Counted from the stretch's first letter, positions 9,722-19,485 are shown. The stretch is 64,000 nucleotides of DNA from an uncultured Steroidobacter sp. (GCA_937864115.1 CALMII010000018.1:186001-250000), one strand, 5' to 3'. Program-made: numbers and translations. The notes: generated by a model not told the origin, from the letters alone.

Positions 9722-12301
9722 ATGGAGAAGGGCGTAGTCATTGGCGGCATCCTGATCTCGGCCAGCTTCCTGCTGGCGACCCTGCTGAACCACTCCGCCG
9801 GCGACCGGTTCCTGGCTGCCGCCGATGCCCAGTCAGGCACCGCTGCGGTGTTGACCGGGCAACAGGACGCCGCCTCGCCCTCGAACCATTCCGCACCCGT
9901 GCTGGACAATCCCGGTTTCTATCTGGGAGAGGCCGCGCTCTCGCCTTCGGAACGGGCCGGCCGCGAGATCTGGTACAAGGCCACCGCCGGCAACGCGCGC
10001 TTTCACACCTATACGTTCCAGCAGCGCATCGGCGTCCTCATCGACTGGTACCGCGTGCTGCGCAGCGACGAGCGCGACGATCGCTTTGCGGCCTGGGGCA
10101 TCATCAACGATCCCGGTTGTTGCGTTCCCGGCAGCAAGGACTGTCCGGCAAGGTCGCAGGAAGAAACCTTCGGGTTCGACTGGTGCCCGGGCGACGAGCA
10201 ACTGCTGAAGTCCGTCGGCCGCAACGACTATCGCGATCCGGCGTGCGATTTCCGGGATGCGGCCGTCGATGCCGGCGACGTCCATTCCGCGACGAAGGAT
10301 CAGCGCCAGTCGTCCTGCGATCTGGCGTTCGGCACGTCGACGGGCGCACTCGGCATCCGCAAGTTCCCCAATCCGCGTTTCGATCGCAAGCGCTGGCTCG
10401 AAGTGAACGGCACGCTCGCGAACTGGGAGGGTTACGGCCGCAAGCTGTCGACCGACCGCGCCAACAGCGATTCGAACGTCAGCCGGCTCGCGGACGGATC
10501 GATCGAACCGCCGTTCCTCATCGGCATTTCCTGCGGCTCCTGTCACATCGCCTTCGATCCGCTGAATCCGCCGGACGATCCCGCGCATCCGCAGTGGGTC
10601 AATCTGAAAGGCGCCGTCGGCAACCAGTACACGCGCATCTCGGAAATCCTCAGCTCCGGCATGACGGCGTCGGCGCTGGAATTCCAGGTGTTCTCGCACG
10701 CCCGTCCCGGCACGTCCGACACGTCCGCGGTGCCGACGGACCAGATCAACAATCCGGGCACCATCAACGCCCTCATCAACATCCATCAGCGGCCGACGTT
10801 CCAGAACGAGGTCGTGAACAAGTGGCGCAAGGTCGGCGAGTGTCCTGCCGGCGCGAAGGAGCCGTGCTGGTGCGAGCCCGGCCGCGATGGAAAGTGCTGG
10901 CTGCGCAGCACGCGGACGGAGACCGTGCATCACATCCTCAAGGGCGGCGAGGATTCGATCGGCGCGCTGGAAGCCATCCAGCGCGTGTACTTCAACATCG
11001 GTTCCTGCTCCGAGCAGTGCTGGGTGAATCATCTGACCGATCTGCGCCAGATCGATCCGCAGCAGCGCAACTTCGGCCAGTCGCCCTTCGACATCGGCCA
11101 GTGCCGGCGCGACTGTCCGAACTTCCGCGCCATCGAGGACCGGCTGCAGGACCTCATGAACTTCCTCACCTCCGCGGAAACGCATGCGACGGATCTGCAG
11201 GTGGCGCGCGAGAACGAGCTGAAAAAGAAAAGGCCCGGCGCAACCTACGACGCCGCTGCGTTCGTCGCCGATCTGGAGCGCGAGTTCGGTGCGGGCGCAG
11301 TCGATCGCGGTCGCGAGGTATTCGCGGCGAACTGTGCGCGCTGTCATTCGAGCATCGATGAAGCCAGGGGCGGCGCGTTCGCCAACCGCGACTTCCTGGC
11401 CATCGACGAGAAGACCGGCTTGCGCGCCGACTGGATGGGCAACGATCGCGCCACACCCGTCAGCGGCGTCGGCACGTTCCGTTGCCGCGCGCTGCACTCG
11501 AATCACATGAAGGACCATGTCTGGCAGGAATACGGCTCGGAAACGCTGCGCGCACAGCCGCCCGATCAGGCCCTGCACGAACCGCACGACGGCGGGCGCG
11601 GCTACTACCGCAACATCTCGCTGCTGAGCCTGTGGGCGCACGCGCCGTTCCTGCACAACAACGCGCTGGGGCCGGAGCTGTGCGGCGCGCCTGCCAATGC
11701 CGCGAACGACTTCTATCGCTCGCCGTACGTCGGAGCCGACGGCAAACCGCGCGATCCGGCGCAGACGCCGGCCTGCTGGAAGTTCGATCCGAGCGTGAAG
11801 GGCCGCTTCGACCTCTACAAGGCCTCGATGCACGACCTGCTCAATCCGGATCAGCGTGTGCCCAAGATCACGCGGTTCAGCGAGGACGTACCGATCTCAT
11901 TCGGACCGCGCCTGTGGGATGGGAAGGAGGAGCGCCGGGTCGTGGGCTTCTCCGTAACCATTCCCGCAGGAGCGACCGCCGGCGCGCTGGGCAATTTCCA
12001 GCACAAGCAGTTCGCCGGCGACGTCGCGATGTCGGCGCTGCATCCGGACGATCTGCGCCAGCGCCTGAACGGGCAGTTCGGCGAACAGCAGGGCGCGCAA
12101 CTGTTCACGGCACTGAACGAAGTGCGCGCCGAAGTCATGAAGGATCCGGCGACGATGGTCGACGAAATCCGTCGCCGTCCCTTCCTGCTCGAGGCCTACA
12201 GCTCCTGCACCGCGATCGTGGAGAACGAAGGGCATCGCTTCGGCGAAGGACTGCCGGCGAAAGACAAGCAGGCGCTGACGGCGTTCCTGGCGACGATCTG
12301 A
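9722..12301 (+). CDS. Large exported di-haem c-type cytochrome
   Basis: 859 residues. An N-terminal hydrophobic stretch (about 4-21) serves as an uncleaved anchor or signal peptide. Two haem-c motifs are visible: CGSCH at 271-275 and CARCH at 538-542. It also has many other cysteines (GCC, CSEQCW, CRRDC) that could form disulfides or further metal sites. The C-terminal half contains an LSLWAHAPFLHNNALG segment matching the APYLHNG motif of the two shorter cytochromes downstream, which suggests relation to the cytochrome c peroxidase/MauG-like superfamily. A GGGGAG ribosome site precedes the ATG. First of five tightly spaced exported genes (to 18301). Substrate unknown. Confidence 0.75.
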   Translation: MEKGVVIGGILISASFLLATLLNHSAGDRFLAAADAQSGTAAVLTGQQDAASPSNHSAPVLDNPGFYLGEAALSPSERAGREIWYKATAGNARFHTYTFQQRIGVLIDWYRVLRSDERDDRFAAWGIINDPGCCVPGSKDCPARSQEETFGFDWCPGDEQLLKSVGRNDYRDPACDFRDAAVDAGDVHSATKDQRQSSCDLAFGTSTGALGIRKFPNPRFDRKRWLEVNGTLANWEGYGRKLSTDRANSDSNVSRLADGSIEPPFLIGISCGSCHIAFDPLNPPDDPAHPQWVNLKGAVGNQYTRISEILSSGMTASALEFQVFSHARPGTSDTSAVPTDQINNPGTINALINIHQRPTFQNEVVNKWRKVGECPAGAKEPCWCEPGRDGKCWLRSTRTETVHHILKGGEDSIGALEAIQRVYFNIGSCSEQCWVNHLTDLRQIDPQQRNFGQSPFDIGQCRRDCPNFRAIEDRLQDLMNFLTSAETHATDLQVARENELKKKRPGATYDAAAFVADLEREFGAGAVDRGREVFAANCARCHSSIDEARGGAFANRDFLAIDEKTGLRADWMGNDRATPVSGVGTFRCRALHSNHMKDHVWQEYGSETLRAQPPDQALHEPHDGGRGYYRNISLLSLWAHAPFLHNNALGPELCGAPANAANDFYRSPYVGADGKPRDPAQTPACWKFDPSVKGRFDLYKASMHDLLNPDQRVPKITRFSEDVPISFGPRLWDGKEERRVVGFSVTIPAGATAGALGNFQHKQFAGDVAMSALHPDDLRQRLNGQFGEQQGAQLFTALNEVRAEVMKDPATMVDEIRRRPFLLEAYSSCTAIVENEGHRFGEGLPAKDKQALTAFLATI

Positions 12302-12314
12302 AAAGGAGACAGGA

Positions 12315-13208
12315 ATGATCTGCCGCAAGCAAATTGTCGCGACCGCCGCCTGCCTGCTCGCGCTGTCCGGCTGCGACTGGATCAACGCCAAACTCCACCG
12401 CGCGCCGAAGCTGTCCTTCGCCGAGTCGGGCGAGTCCTATCTCAGCAAGCCGGATTTCGCGCGTGTCGAACACGACTTTCCGCTCGCGGCCGCGGACCTG
12501 CAGAAGCTGACGCCGAAGAACATCGCCAACTACTCGCAGGAGCAGGTCGACCAGATCTATGCGCGGCTCACCGCCGGACCGATTCCCGACGGCGCGTTCG
12601 ACGGCGGACTGTTCTTCCCGAAGAACGTGAAGGGCGATCGCCGCATCGCCGAGATCGTCGGCGGCCTGCCGGGACTCGCGGTGGAACTCAAGTCGCAGAA
12701 GCTGGAAACGCTCGGTGCGAACCTGTGGCGCGGCAAGGTGTTCTATCGGCAGGAGCGCCTGCTGCGCAATCGCATCGAGGATCTCGCCGCGCTCAAGCCC
12801 ATCGTCGATGGCGATCTGTCGGACATTCCGAAAACGAAGTTCGGCAACGGCGAGCAGTGGCTGATGTTCCCGGCGCGGCTGTACTGCGGCCAGAGCCTGC
12901 TCGACTCGCGACGCGAGTCCATCATCATCGACTATGCCTTCACGGACGAACTGCCGGGCTACCGCGAACGGCCCGACTATCTCGCCGGGCGCAACGGCTT
13001 CCAGATCCGCGACGAAATCCGCATGGTGCGGCCGGGCTTCTACCTGGGCCGCGCCTATGCAGGCAAAGCCTTCCTGCTCAACTTCGTGCTCTACAACGAG
13101 CAGATCGCGAACGAACAGGGGCCGCAGTTCCTGCAGACGGGCCAGGTCAGCGAGGACTGCTGGACCGGCACGCAGGAACGCGCACTGGTGGCGTCGGCGT
13201 CTCCGTGA
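12315..13208 (+). CDS. Predicted lipoprotein of the cytochrome cluster
   Basis: 297 residues starting 14 bases after the previous gene behind an AAAGGAGA ribosome site. The N-terminus has a lipoprotein signal with lipobox LSGC (Cys20) followed by Asp, a residue that in Enterobacteriaceae favours inner-membrane retention. I recognise no domain in the mature part; it contains no CxxCH. Its stop overlaps the GTG start of the next gene, so the two are probably translationally coupled. Its fixed place between two cytochromes suggests an accessory or assembly subunit. Function unknown. Confidence 0.7.
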   Translation: MICRKQIVATAACLLALSGCDWINAKLHRAPKLSFAESGESYLSKPDFARVEHDFPLAAADLQKLTPKNIANYSQEQVDQIYARLTAGPIPDGAFDGGLFFPKNVKGDRRIAEIVGGLPGLAVELKSQKLETLGANLWRGKVFYRQERLLRNRIEDLAALKPIVDGDLSDIPKTKFGNGEQWLMFPARLYCGQSLLDSRRESIIIDYAFTDELPGYRERPDYLAGRNGFQIRDEIRMVRPGFYLGRAYAGKAFLLNFVLYNEQIANEQGPQFLQTGQVSEDCWTGTQERALVASASP

Positions 13209-15229
13209 GCCGATGGAGCTGCATCGTGCTGCTGGCACTGGCGATGCAGGTCCACGGCGCAGAGCGTGCGCAATGGGTCGTCGATCCGCGGGTGCCCGGC
13301 GCCGACATGCCGCAGGCGGGATCGTCGCTGTTCGATCGCCTCACCGTCGGCGCCGACGGCCGGCAGCACATTCCCTTTCCCTTCGAGCGGTTGATGGCGC
13401 ATCTCGAAGCCGCAGCGGGCTGCGAGACTGCGCATCCGTGTTCGCGCGCGGTGCTGATTCCGCTGGGTCGATCGCTGCAACGGATCGCGGCGGCGCCGGA
13501 GTTCTTCAGGCATCCGCGCGTCGTGGCGGCCTTCGTCGATGAAGGGTCGGGTGAACTGCTGCGCGATCGGATCTTTCTCGGCTTCCAGGACAAGTCGGGC
13601 GTCATCGAAGTCATCAGCTACAACGAAGCGCTCGGACGCTTCGAGTTCCAGATCGTGCGCAACTTCGCTGCGGGGCGCGTGCCCGAAGTCAGCTACGCGC
13701 GCCGCACGGTCTGCATCGCCTGTCATCAGAACCAGGGGCCGATCTTCTCGCAGCCCGTCTGGCTGGAGACCAACGCAAATGCGCCGATCGCGGCGCGGCT
13801 GGCAGAACAGCAACCGGCCTTTGCCGGCGTTGCGGCGCGCGGCAATACCGACATCGCACAGGCCATCGACGACGCAACCGATCGCGCGAACGTCATCGCG
13901 CTGACGCAGCGATTGTGGCGCGACGGCTGCGGGACGGGGGATGCGGGAGTCGCCTGTCGGCGAGGCGTGGTTGCTGCGTCGCTGCAGTTCGCGCTCACCG
14001 GTCAGCGGGCTTATGCGCGATCCGCACACGCCTTCGTCCGCGATGTATCGGCGGCGTTGCAGCGCAATGCCGCCGTCTCGTGGCCCGCCGGCCTGGCGCT
14101 GGCGGGCGCCGATATTCCCAACCGCGATCCGCTCGATCTGCACGCGGGTCTGACGCCGCTGCAGACGGCCAACATCGAGACGCGCTTCGATCCGCTATCG
14201 CCGCGCGCGCCGGCGGAAATCCTCGAGGGTTCACCAGAGGATCGTCTGGTCAGGGGCGCAGCGGACTTCTGGTCGCAGCGCAGCCGCGCAGCGCTGGCGA
14301 GCGCGCTGGAGCGACGCGCCGACCTGCATCCGCAGCGCAGCGCGGTGCCATGTCGCGTTTCCGGAACGTCGCCGCATGAACGCTTCGACTGCAGCTCCGA
14401 CACCGCGCGCCTGCGGGGCTCGCTGAATGGTTCGGTCGGCACGATCGACGAAATCGTCATCGCCAATGCCGAGCCCGTGCGGCATCTGCGGATCGATGCT
14501 GTGAACCGGCAGGCTCGTTCCGTGACGCTGATCGCCCGCGATCGTGGCCAACGGCTGCGGCTGTCGAGCGGCGATGCCATCGAGCGGATTGCAGTGAGCT
14601 GGAATGCGCGCGGGCTGGGCGAAGCGCTCATCGACGTGCGACCCGACTTCGCGGCGGTGCGCAGTGTGCTGGAAAGCATCGATCTGGATGCCGGCGAGCC
14701 GCTTGCCTCGTCCGTGATCGATGCAGTCACGGCGAAACTCGAAGGCCGTCCAGCAACGGCGCCCAAGCCACTCGTTCCGGTTGCGCATGCCGATGCCTAC
14801 CGGCCCGCGACGGCCCGATCCGGCGCGCTGGCATTGCAGCTCGAAAGCCAGTGCGGCGTGTGCCATCGCACCGCCGAGATCACGCCGCCGAATTTCCTCA
14901 GCGGCGATGCGCAGCGCGTCGATGCCGCATTGCGCAGTTGCGGTCCGCGCATCTTCGTCCGGCTGGCGATGCGTGATCGGCCGGTTTCACAGCGCATCAA
15001 GACGCCGATGCCGCCCGAGCCGCCGGATGTCATGGCGCATGCCCACCAGCGTCCGCCAGCGGACGAACACGCGCTGGTCGAACTGCAGGCCGCGGTCGGC
15101 GCGTCGCTGCGCAAGGAATACGGGCGCGACGTCACGGTCGACGAACTGCTGCGCCACGGATACGAATCGCTGCGGCCCTGTCTGCCGTCGACTGCGGGAG
15201 AGGCGAGTCATGGCTCGACAGAATCCTGA
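13205..15229 (+). CDS. Exported di-haem protein of unknown family
   Basis: The GTG at 13205 overlaps the preceding stop and yields a good Sec signal (residues 1-19, hydrophobic core IVLLALAM, ending VHGA). 674 residues. Two haem-c motifs: CIACH at 170-174, followed by QNQGPIF, and CGVCH at 550-554. The long stretch between them holds no recognisable domain. In-frame sequence upstream of 13205 is only a shadow of the lipoprotein gene. It overlaps the start of the next gene by 20 bases. It could be an electron-transfer partner or a peroxidase-like enzyme; I cannot assign it to a named family. Confidence 0.7.
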   Translation: MSRWSCIVLLALAMQVHGAERAQWVVDPRVPGADMPQAGSSLFDRLTVGADGRQHIPFPFERLMAHLEAAAGCETAHPCSRAVLIPLGRSLQRIAAAPEFFRHPRVVAAFVDEGSGELLRDRIFLGFQDKSGVIEVISYNEALGRFEFQIVRNFAAGRVPEVSYARRTVCIACHQNQGPIFSQPVWLETNANAPIAARLAEQQPAFAGVAARGNTDIAQAIDDATDRANVIALTQRLWRDGCGTGDAGVACRRGVVAASLQFALTGQRAYARSAHAFVRDVSAALQRNAAVSWPAGLALAGADIPNRDPLDLHAGLTPLQTANIETRFDPLSPRAPAEILEGSPEDRLVRGAADFWSQRSRAALASALERRADLHPQRSAVPCRVSGTSPHERFDCSSDTARLRGSLNGSVGTIDEIVIANAEPVRHLRIDAVNRQARSVTLIARDRGQRLRLSSGDAIERIAVSWNARGLGEALIDVRPDFAAVRSVLESIDLDAGEPLASSVIDAVTAKLEGRPATAPKPLVPVAHADAYRPATARSGALALQLESQCGVCHRTAEITPPNFLSGDAQRVDAALRSCGPRIFVRLAMRDRPVSQRIKTPMPPEPPDVMAHAHQRPPADEHALVELQAAVGASLRKEYGRDVTVDELLRHGYESLRPCLPSTAGEASHGSTES

Positions 15230-16796
15230 AACGCCGCCGTCCGCGCTGACCTCGCTGCTGCAGCGGCGCTGGGCGCGCATCGTGTTCCTGCTGCTGACGC
15301 TCGTGCTCGTGTTCGTCGCCGTCAGCGCGCTGCTGCTGATCCTGCGCTTCACCGCCGATCGGCCGGTCGAGTACGCCGATGTCGGCGAACATTTCAAATA
15401 CGGTTCGACCGGCGGCGAGCGTGAATCGGGCCTGCCGTACTGGGTGTTCCAGGCCATGCCGCGCGTCTGCGCGAAGCATCTGCCGGGAGGCTACGCATCG
15501 CTCGGTTTCATCTACGAGCCCGGGCGCGACCTGCCGGTGGGAATGTCGAAGCGGCGCCATCTCGGCATGGATCGCACCTTCATCAACTGCGCGGTGTGTC
15601 ATGTCAGCACCGTGCGCGATTCAGCCGCCGAGAAGCCGCGTCTCGTGCTCGGCATGCCGGCGAATACGTTCAACCTGTTCGAGTTCCAGAAGTTCCTGTT
15701 CGAGTGCGCCGCTGATCCGGCGTTTCGCAAAGACGTGGTGGTGCCGGAGATTGCGCGCGTGATGGAAGAGCGCGGCGAGCATCTGGGCATTCTCGATCGC
15801 TATCTCGTCTATCCGATGGCGATCTGGCTGATGCGCGAACGCCTGACGATGCTGGCGGGCCGCTTCGGCCCGATGCTCGATGACACGCCGTGGGGGCCGG
15901 GGCGCACCGATACGTTCAATCCCAACAAGGTGCTGTTCAACTTTCCGCTCGACCGGATCGCTGCGCGCGAGCGCAATGCCGCCGTCGATTTCCCTTCGAT
16001 CTGGCTGCAGCAGCCGCGGCAGGGCATGCAGCTGCACTGGGACGGCAACAACATCATGTCCGAGGAGCGCAACAAGAACGCCGCCTTCGGCACGGGCACG
16101 ACGCCGCCGACCATCGACCTGAAGGCGATCGGCCGCATCGAGCAATGGCTGCTCACGGCGGAGCCGCCGAAGTTCGCGCAGCCCATCGACACGGCATTGG
16201 CGGAGCAGGGCCGGCCCGTCTACGCGGAATACTGCGCCGGATGTCACGGCACCAACGGTCGCGATTTCGCACCGCCCGGCAACGATACCTCACGCGATTG
16301 CCTGAAGAGCGAGGCCAACGATGCGGCGCTGTACGGGCCGTACGTCGGGCGCGTCACGCCGATCGACGACATCGCCACCGATCGCCACCGGCTCGATTCC
16401 TTCAGTTACGAACTGGTCGTGCAGCTCGGCACCATCTACGCAGGTTATCCGCATCGCTACTGTCACTATCGCAAGACGTTCGGCTATGCCAACGCCCCGC
16501 TCGACGGCGTGTGGCTGCGCGCGCCGTACCTGCACAACGGTTCGGTGCCGACGCTGCGCGATCTGCTGGAGCCGGCGGATGCGCGACCGAAAGAGTTCTA
16601 TCGCGGCGACGACTTGTACGACGGCGCCCGCATGGGATTCGCCCACGATCAGCCGCAGCGCGACGGACGCCGCTTCTTCCTCTACGACACGCGCCTGCCG
16701 GGCAACTCGAATGCGGGGCATGAAGGCGCGAAGTACGGGACGCTGCTGGCGCCGGCGCAGAAGGCTGCGCTGGTCGAATATCTGAAGACGTTCTGA
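15210..16796 (+). CDS. Membrane-anchored di-haem c-type cytochrome (peroxidase-like), paralog 1
   Basis: The ATG at 15210 follows GGGAGAGGCG and overlaps the previous gene. 528 residues: one N-terminal membrane anchor (about 22-48), then FKYGSTGGERESGLPYW, haem motifs CAVCH (127-131) and CAGCH (342-346), and GVWLRAPYLHNGSVPTLRDL near residue 430. The last segment resembles that of bacterial di-haem peroxidase/MauG-superfamily proteins, which includes the rubber oxygenases RoxA and RoxB; membership in any of these subgroups is not shown. The same arrangement occurs in the next gene, so these are tandem paralogs. Confidence 0.75.
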   Translation: MARQNPETPPSALTSLLQRRWARIVFLLLTLVLVFVAVSALLLILRFTADRPVEYADVGEHFKYGSTGGERESGLPYWVFQAMPRVCAKHLPGGYASLGFIYEPGRDLPVGMSKRRHLGMDRTFINCAVCHVSTVRDSAAEKPRLVLGMPANTFNLFEFQKFLFECAADPAFRKDVVVPEIARVMEERGEHLGILDRYLVYPMAIWLMRERLTMLAGRFGPMLDDTPWGPGRTDTFNPNKVLFNFPLDRIAARERNAAVDFPSIWLQQPRQGMQLHWDGNNIMSEERNKNAAFGTGTTPPTIDLKAIGRIEQWLLTAEPPKFAQPIDTALAEQGRPVYAEYCAGCHGTNGRDFAPPGNDTSRDCLKSEANDAALYGPYVGRVTPIDDIATDRHRLDSFSYELVVQLGTIYAGYPHRYCHYRKTFGYANAPLDGVWLRAPYLHNGSVPTLRDLLEPADARPKEFYRGDDLYDGARMGFAHDQPQRDGRRFFLYDTRLPGNSNAGHEGAKYGTLLAPAQKAALVEYLKTF

Positions 16797-16803
16797 TGTC
16801 TTT

Positions 16804-16839
16804 CCCTCCTCCGCTTGCGGGGGAGGGCAGGGTGGGGGC
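16804..16839. repeat. CCCTCC/GGGAGGG-type repeat, half element
   Basis: CCTCCGCTTGCGGGGGAGGG followed by CAGGGTGGGGGC. It lies between the two paralogous cytochrome genes and matches one arm of the inverted pairs at 18321 and 37930. Confidence 0.8.
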
Positions 16840-16852
16840 TGCCGAGGACGCA

Positions 16853-18301
16853 ATGAAGCACAGGAAATTGATTCGCATCGTCGCCGTTCTGGCTGTGGTC
16901 ATCGCCGCCGGCGCGCTCTTCACCTGGTACAAGTTCTTCCGCGAAGAACCGCAGCCGGCCTGGGTCATGAACGATCCGGACATGCGCTTCAAATACGGTT
17001 CGATCGGCGGCGAGCGCGATGCCGGCATTCCTTACTGGATCTTCTATGTGCTGCCGCGCATGTTTCCGGAGAAGATTCCGGGACCGAACGGCTTCGCCTC
17101 GTTCGGGTTCGCCTGGGAGCAGGGACAGGAACTGCCCGTCGGGTTCGTGAAGAAAGTGATCGGCTTCGAGCGCGTCGGCAACAACTGCGCCGTGTGTCAC
17201 ACCGGCAGCTACCGGAGCAGCGAAAACGAAAATCCCACGTTCGTGCCGACCGGCCCGGGGCATACGTTCAATCTCGAAGCCATGTTCCGGTTCCTGGTGG
17301 ACTGCGCCAAGGATCCGCGCTTCAACAGCGACAACCTGATGCACGAGATCGGTCTCGTCACGGATCTGTCCTGGATCGACAGCGCCATCTATCGCTTCGT
17401 GCTGATTCCGATCACGAAGAAGCGCCTGCTGGAGCGCGAAGCGCAGTTCGCCTGGATCTATCGCCATGACTTCCCCGAGTGGGGGCGCGGTCGCGACGAT
17501 GCGATGAACCTGACCAAGTATTTCCTGGTCGGCTCGCCCATGGACGATTCGATCGGCCCGACCGACATGCCGTCGATCTGGAACCTGAAGAAATACGATC
17601 GCGAGGGCACGACCCTGAACTGGGCCGGCGACAGTCACGACAAGTATTCGGTCATCATCGACTCGGCGCTGGGGCTGCTGGGCGCGCGACCGAAAAGCAA
17701 CGAGGAATTTCTCGACGAAGTGAAGTGGCTGCAGGACTACCTGTCGGCGAAGGCGCCGCCGAAATATCCCTTTGCGATTGACGAGGCGCAGGCAGCCAGC
17801 GGCAAGACCGTGTTCGAACGCGAGTGCGCACGCTGCCACGCCAGCGACCTCACCGGCGCGCGCATGGATCTGCGCGGCGTCGACACCGATCCGGAACGCC
17901 TGTGGACGTGGAAGAAGGAACACGCCGTTGCTGCGAACGACAAGGTGAAGGAGTTCGACATCGATCGCAAAGGACTCGTCGAAGCCGATCTCATCGGCTA
18001 CAACCCGCCGTTCCTCGATGGGCTGTGGCTGCGCGCGCCGTATCTGCACAACGGCGCGGTACCGACGCTGCGCGACATGCTCAAGCCGCCGGCAGAACGG
18101 CCCGCCGTCTTCTGGCGCGGCTACGATGTCTACGATGCGGTGAATGTGGGTTTCGTTTCGGGCGGGGATACGCGCGCGGCGGAGACCGGCACGAAGCATG
18201 ATGTCGCCGAGCGGTCGAACGGGAATGGTGGGCATCTGTTCGGGACGGCGCTTCCCGAAGCGGAGAAGGAGGTGCTGGTCGAGTATTTGAAGACGTTGTG
18301 A
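16853..18301 (+). CDS. Membrane-anchored di-haem c-type cytochrome (peroxidase-like), paralog 2
   Basis: The ATG at 16853 follows GAGGA. An in-frame ATG at 16796 would translate the intervening repeat and is less likely. 482 residues: N-terminal anchor (about 7-26), FKYGSIGGERDAGIPYW, haem motifs CAVCH (112-116) and CARCH (325-329), then GLWLRAPYLHNGAVPTLRDM near residue 390. It has the same domain order as the previous gene but a shorter C-terminal half. Both are probably inner-membrane-anchored with haem domains in the periplasm. Last gene of the cytochrome cluster. Confidence 0.75.
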   Translation: MKHRKLIRIVAVLAVVIAAGALFTWYKFFREEPQPAWVMNDPDMRFKYGSIGGERDAGIPYWIFYVLPRMFPEKIPGPNGFASFGFAWEQGQELPVGFVKKVIGFERVGNNCAVCHTGSYRSSENENPTFVPTGPGHTFNLEAMFRFLVDCAKDPRFNSDNLMHEIGLVTDLSWIDSAIYRFVLIPITKKRLLEREAQFAWIYRHDFPEWGRGRDDAMNLTKYFLVGSPMDDSIGPTDMPSIWNLKKYDREGTTLNWAGDSHDKYSVIIDSALGLLGARPKSNEEFLDEVKWLQDYLSAKAPPKYPFAIDEAQAASGKTVFERECARCHASDLTGARMDLRGVDTDPERLWTWKKEHAVAANDKVKEFDIDRKGLVEADLIGYNPPFLDGLWLRAPYLHNGAVPTLRDMLKPPAERPAVFWRGYDVYDAVNVGFVSGGDTRAAETGTKHDVAERSNGNGGHLFGTALPEAEKEVLVEYLKTL

Positions 18302-18320
18302 GGGTGGTGGTGCTCGATGC

Positions 18321-18424
18321 GGCCCCCACCCTAGCCCTCCCCCGCTGCGCGGAGGAGGGGACAGGAATGATGCGGCGGTCTTCTTTCCCTCCTCCGCGCA
18401 GCGGGGGAGGGTTAGGGTGGGGGC
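18321..18424. repeat. CCCTCCCCCGC-type inverted pair
   Basis: GGCCCCCACCCTAGCCCTCC at the left and its complement at the right (GGGAGGGTTAGGGTGGGGGC), with CGCTGCGCGGAGGAGGGG inner arms and a loop of about 20 bases. It follows the last cytochrome gene and could act as a strong terminator. Confidence 0.85.
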
Positions 18425-18434
18425 GCTTCCTTTC

Positions 18435-19472
18435 ATGCGCTACCCTTGCCCGGTGAATACACGAACCTACGTCTCTCTCGCACTCCTCCTCCTCACCGCC
18501 TGCACCCCCGCCCCCGATCTCATCGAACTCGCCGGCCCCGCCCAGGGCACGACCTACTCGATCAAGATCGTCGATCCGCCGCGCGGCATCGATCGCCAGT
18601 CGCTGCAGTCGGTCGTCGACGAAGTGTTCGCCAACGTCGACCGTCAGATGTCCGGCTATCGCGAGGACTCCGAGCTCTCGCGCTTCAATCGCTCGTCCTC
18701 GACCGACTGGTTCGACGTCTCGCCCGATGTCGTGAAGGTGGTGGCCGCTGCGGCGCAGGTCAGCGACCTGTCGCAGGGCGCGCTCGACATCACCGTCGCA
18801 CCACTCGTGAATCTGTGGGGCATGGGCGCTGGCGGCGAACTGCGTGACGTGCCGGATACGCAGCGGATCGAGCAGGCGCGACAGGACGTAGGCTATCGCC
18901 GGCTCGCCGTGCGCAACGCGCCAGCGGCGCTGCGCAAGGAATTGCCGCAGCTCACGGTGGATCTGAATGCCGTTGCGCCCGGCTACACGGTCGATCTGAT
19001 CGCACAGCGCTTCGCGGCGATGGGCGTGACGAACTTCATGATCGACGTCGGCGGCGAAGTGCGGGCGCGCGGCCGCAATGCGCGCAATGAACTGTGGCGC
19101 ATTGCCGTCGAACGTCCCGTCGACGACGAACCCGAGCCGTATGCCATCGTGCAACTGGACGACATTGCCGTGACCACCTCCGGCGAGTACCGCCACTACG
19201 TGATGCGCGACGGACATCGCTATTCGCACACCATCGATCCGCGCACGGGACGACCGGTGGAGCATCGCCTGGCATCGGTGGTGGTCATCATGCCCACCGC
19301 CATCGAAGCGGATGCCTGGACGACGGCGCTCAATGTGCTCGGCGAGGAGGCCGGCTACGCGCTGGCGCAGCGGCAGCGGATTCCGGCGATGTTCATCGTC
19401 GCGAACGGCGCGGGATTCGAGCATCGCATGACGGCGGGATTCGAACGGTTTCTGGCAGTCGCGCCGCGCTAG
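18435..19472 (+). CDS. apbE: FAD:protein FMN transferase (ApbE family)
   Basis: Transfers FMN from FAD to a threonine of exported flavoproteins, at the periplasmic face. Visible motifs: GTTYSIKI, MSGYREDSELSRFN, DITVAPLVNLWGMG, DLNAVAPGYTVD, MIDVGGEVRARG, TTSGEYRHY, SHTIDPRTGRPV and the Mg-site EADAWTTAL. A lipoprotein-type signal ends in LTAC. The ATG at 18435 is given; a GTG at 18453 would start directly with the signal (NTRTYVSLALLLLTAC) and is equally plausible, as neither has a clear ribosome site. No flavoprotein target such as Nqr or Rnf is in view. It follows the cytochrome cluster across a repeat. Confidence 0.92.
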   Translation: MRYPCPVNTRTYVSLALLLLTACTPAPDLIELAGPAQGTTYSIKIVDPPRGIDRQSLQSVVDEVFANVDRQMSGYREDSELSRFNRSSSTDWFDVSPDVVKVVAAAAQVSDLSQGALDITVAPLVNLWGMGAGGELRDVPDTQRIEQARQDVGYRRLAVRNAPAALRKELPQLTVDLNAVAPGYTVDLIAQRFAAMGVTNFMIDVGGEVRARGRNARNELWRIAVERPVDDEPEPYAIVQLDDIAVTTSGEYRHYVMRDGHRYSHTIDPRTGRPVEHRLASVVVIMPTAIEADAWTTALNVLGEEAGYALAQRQRIPAMFIVANGAGFEHRMTAGFERFLAVAPR

Positions 19473-19485
19473 AGACCTTATCTTA

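Noticed and set aside
15210..18301. Firm assignment of the two paralogous cytochromes as rubber oxygenases RoxA or RoxB
   Set aside because: The PYLHNG segment and two haem motifs are shared by many peroxidase-like proteins; residues that define Rox enzymes could not be verified by eye.
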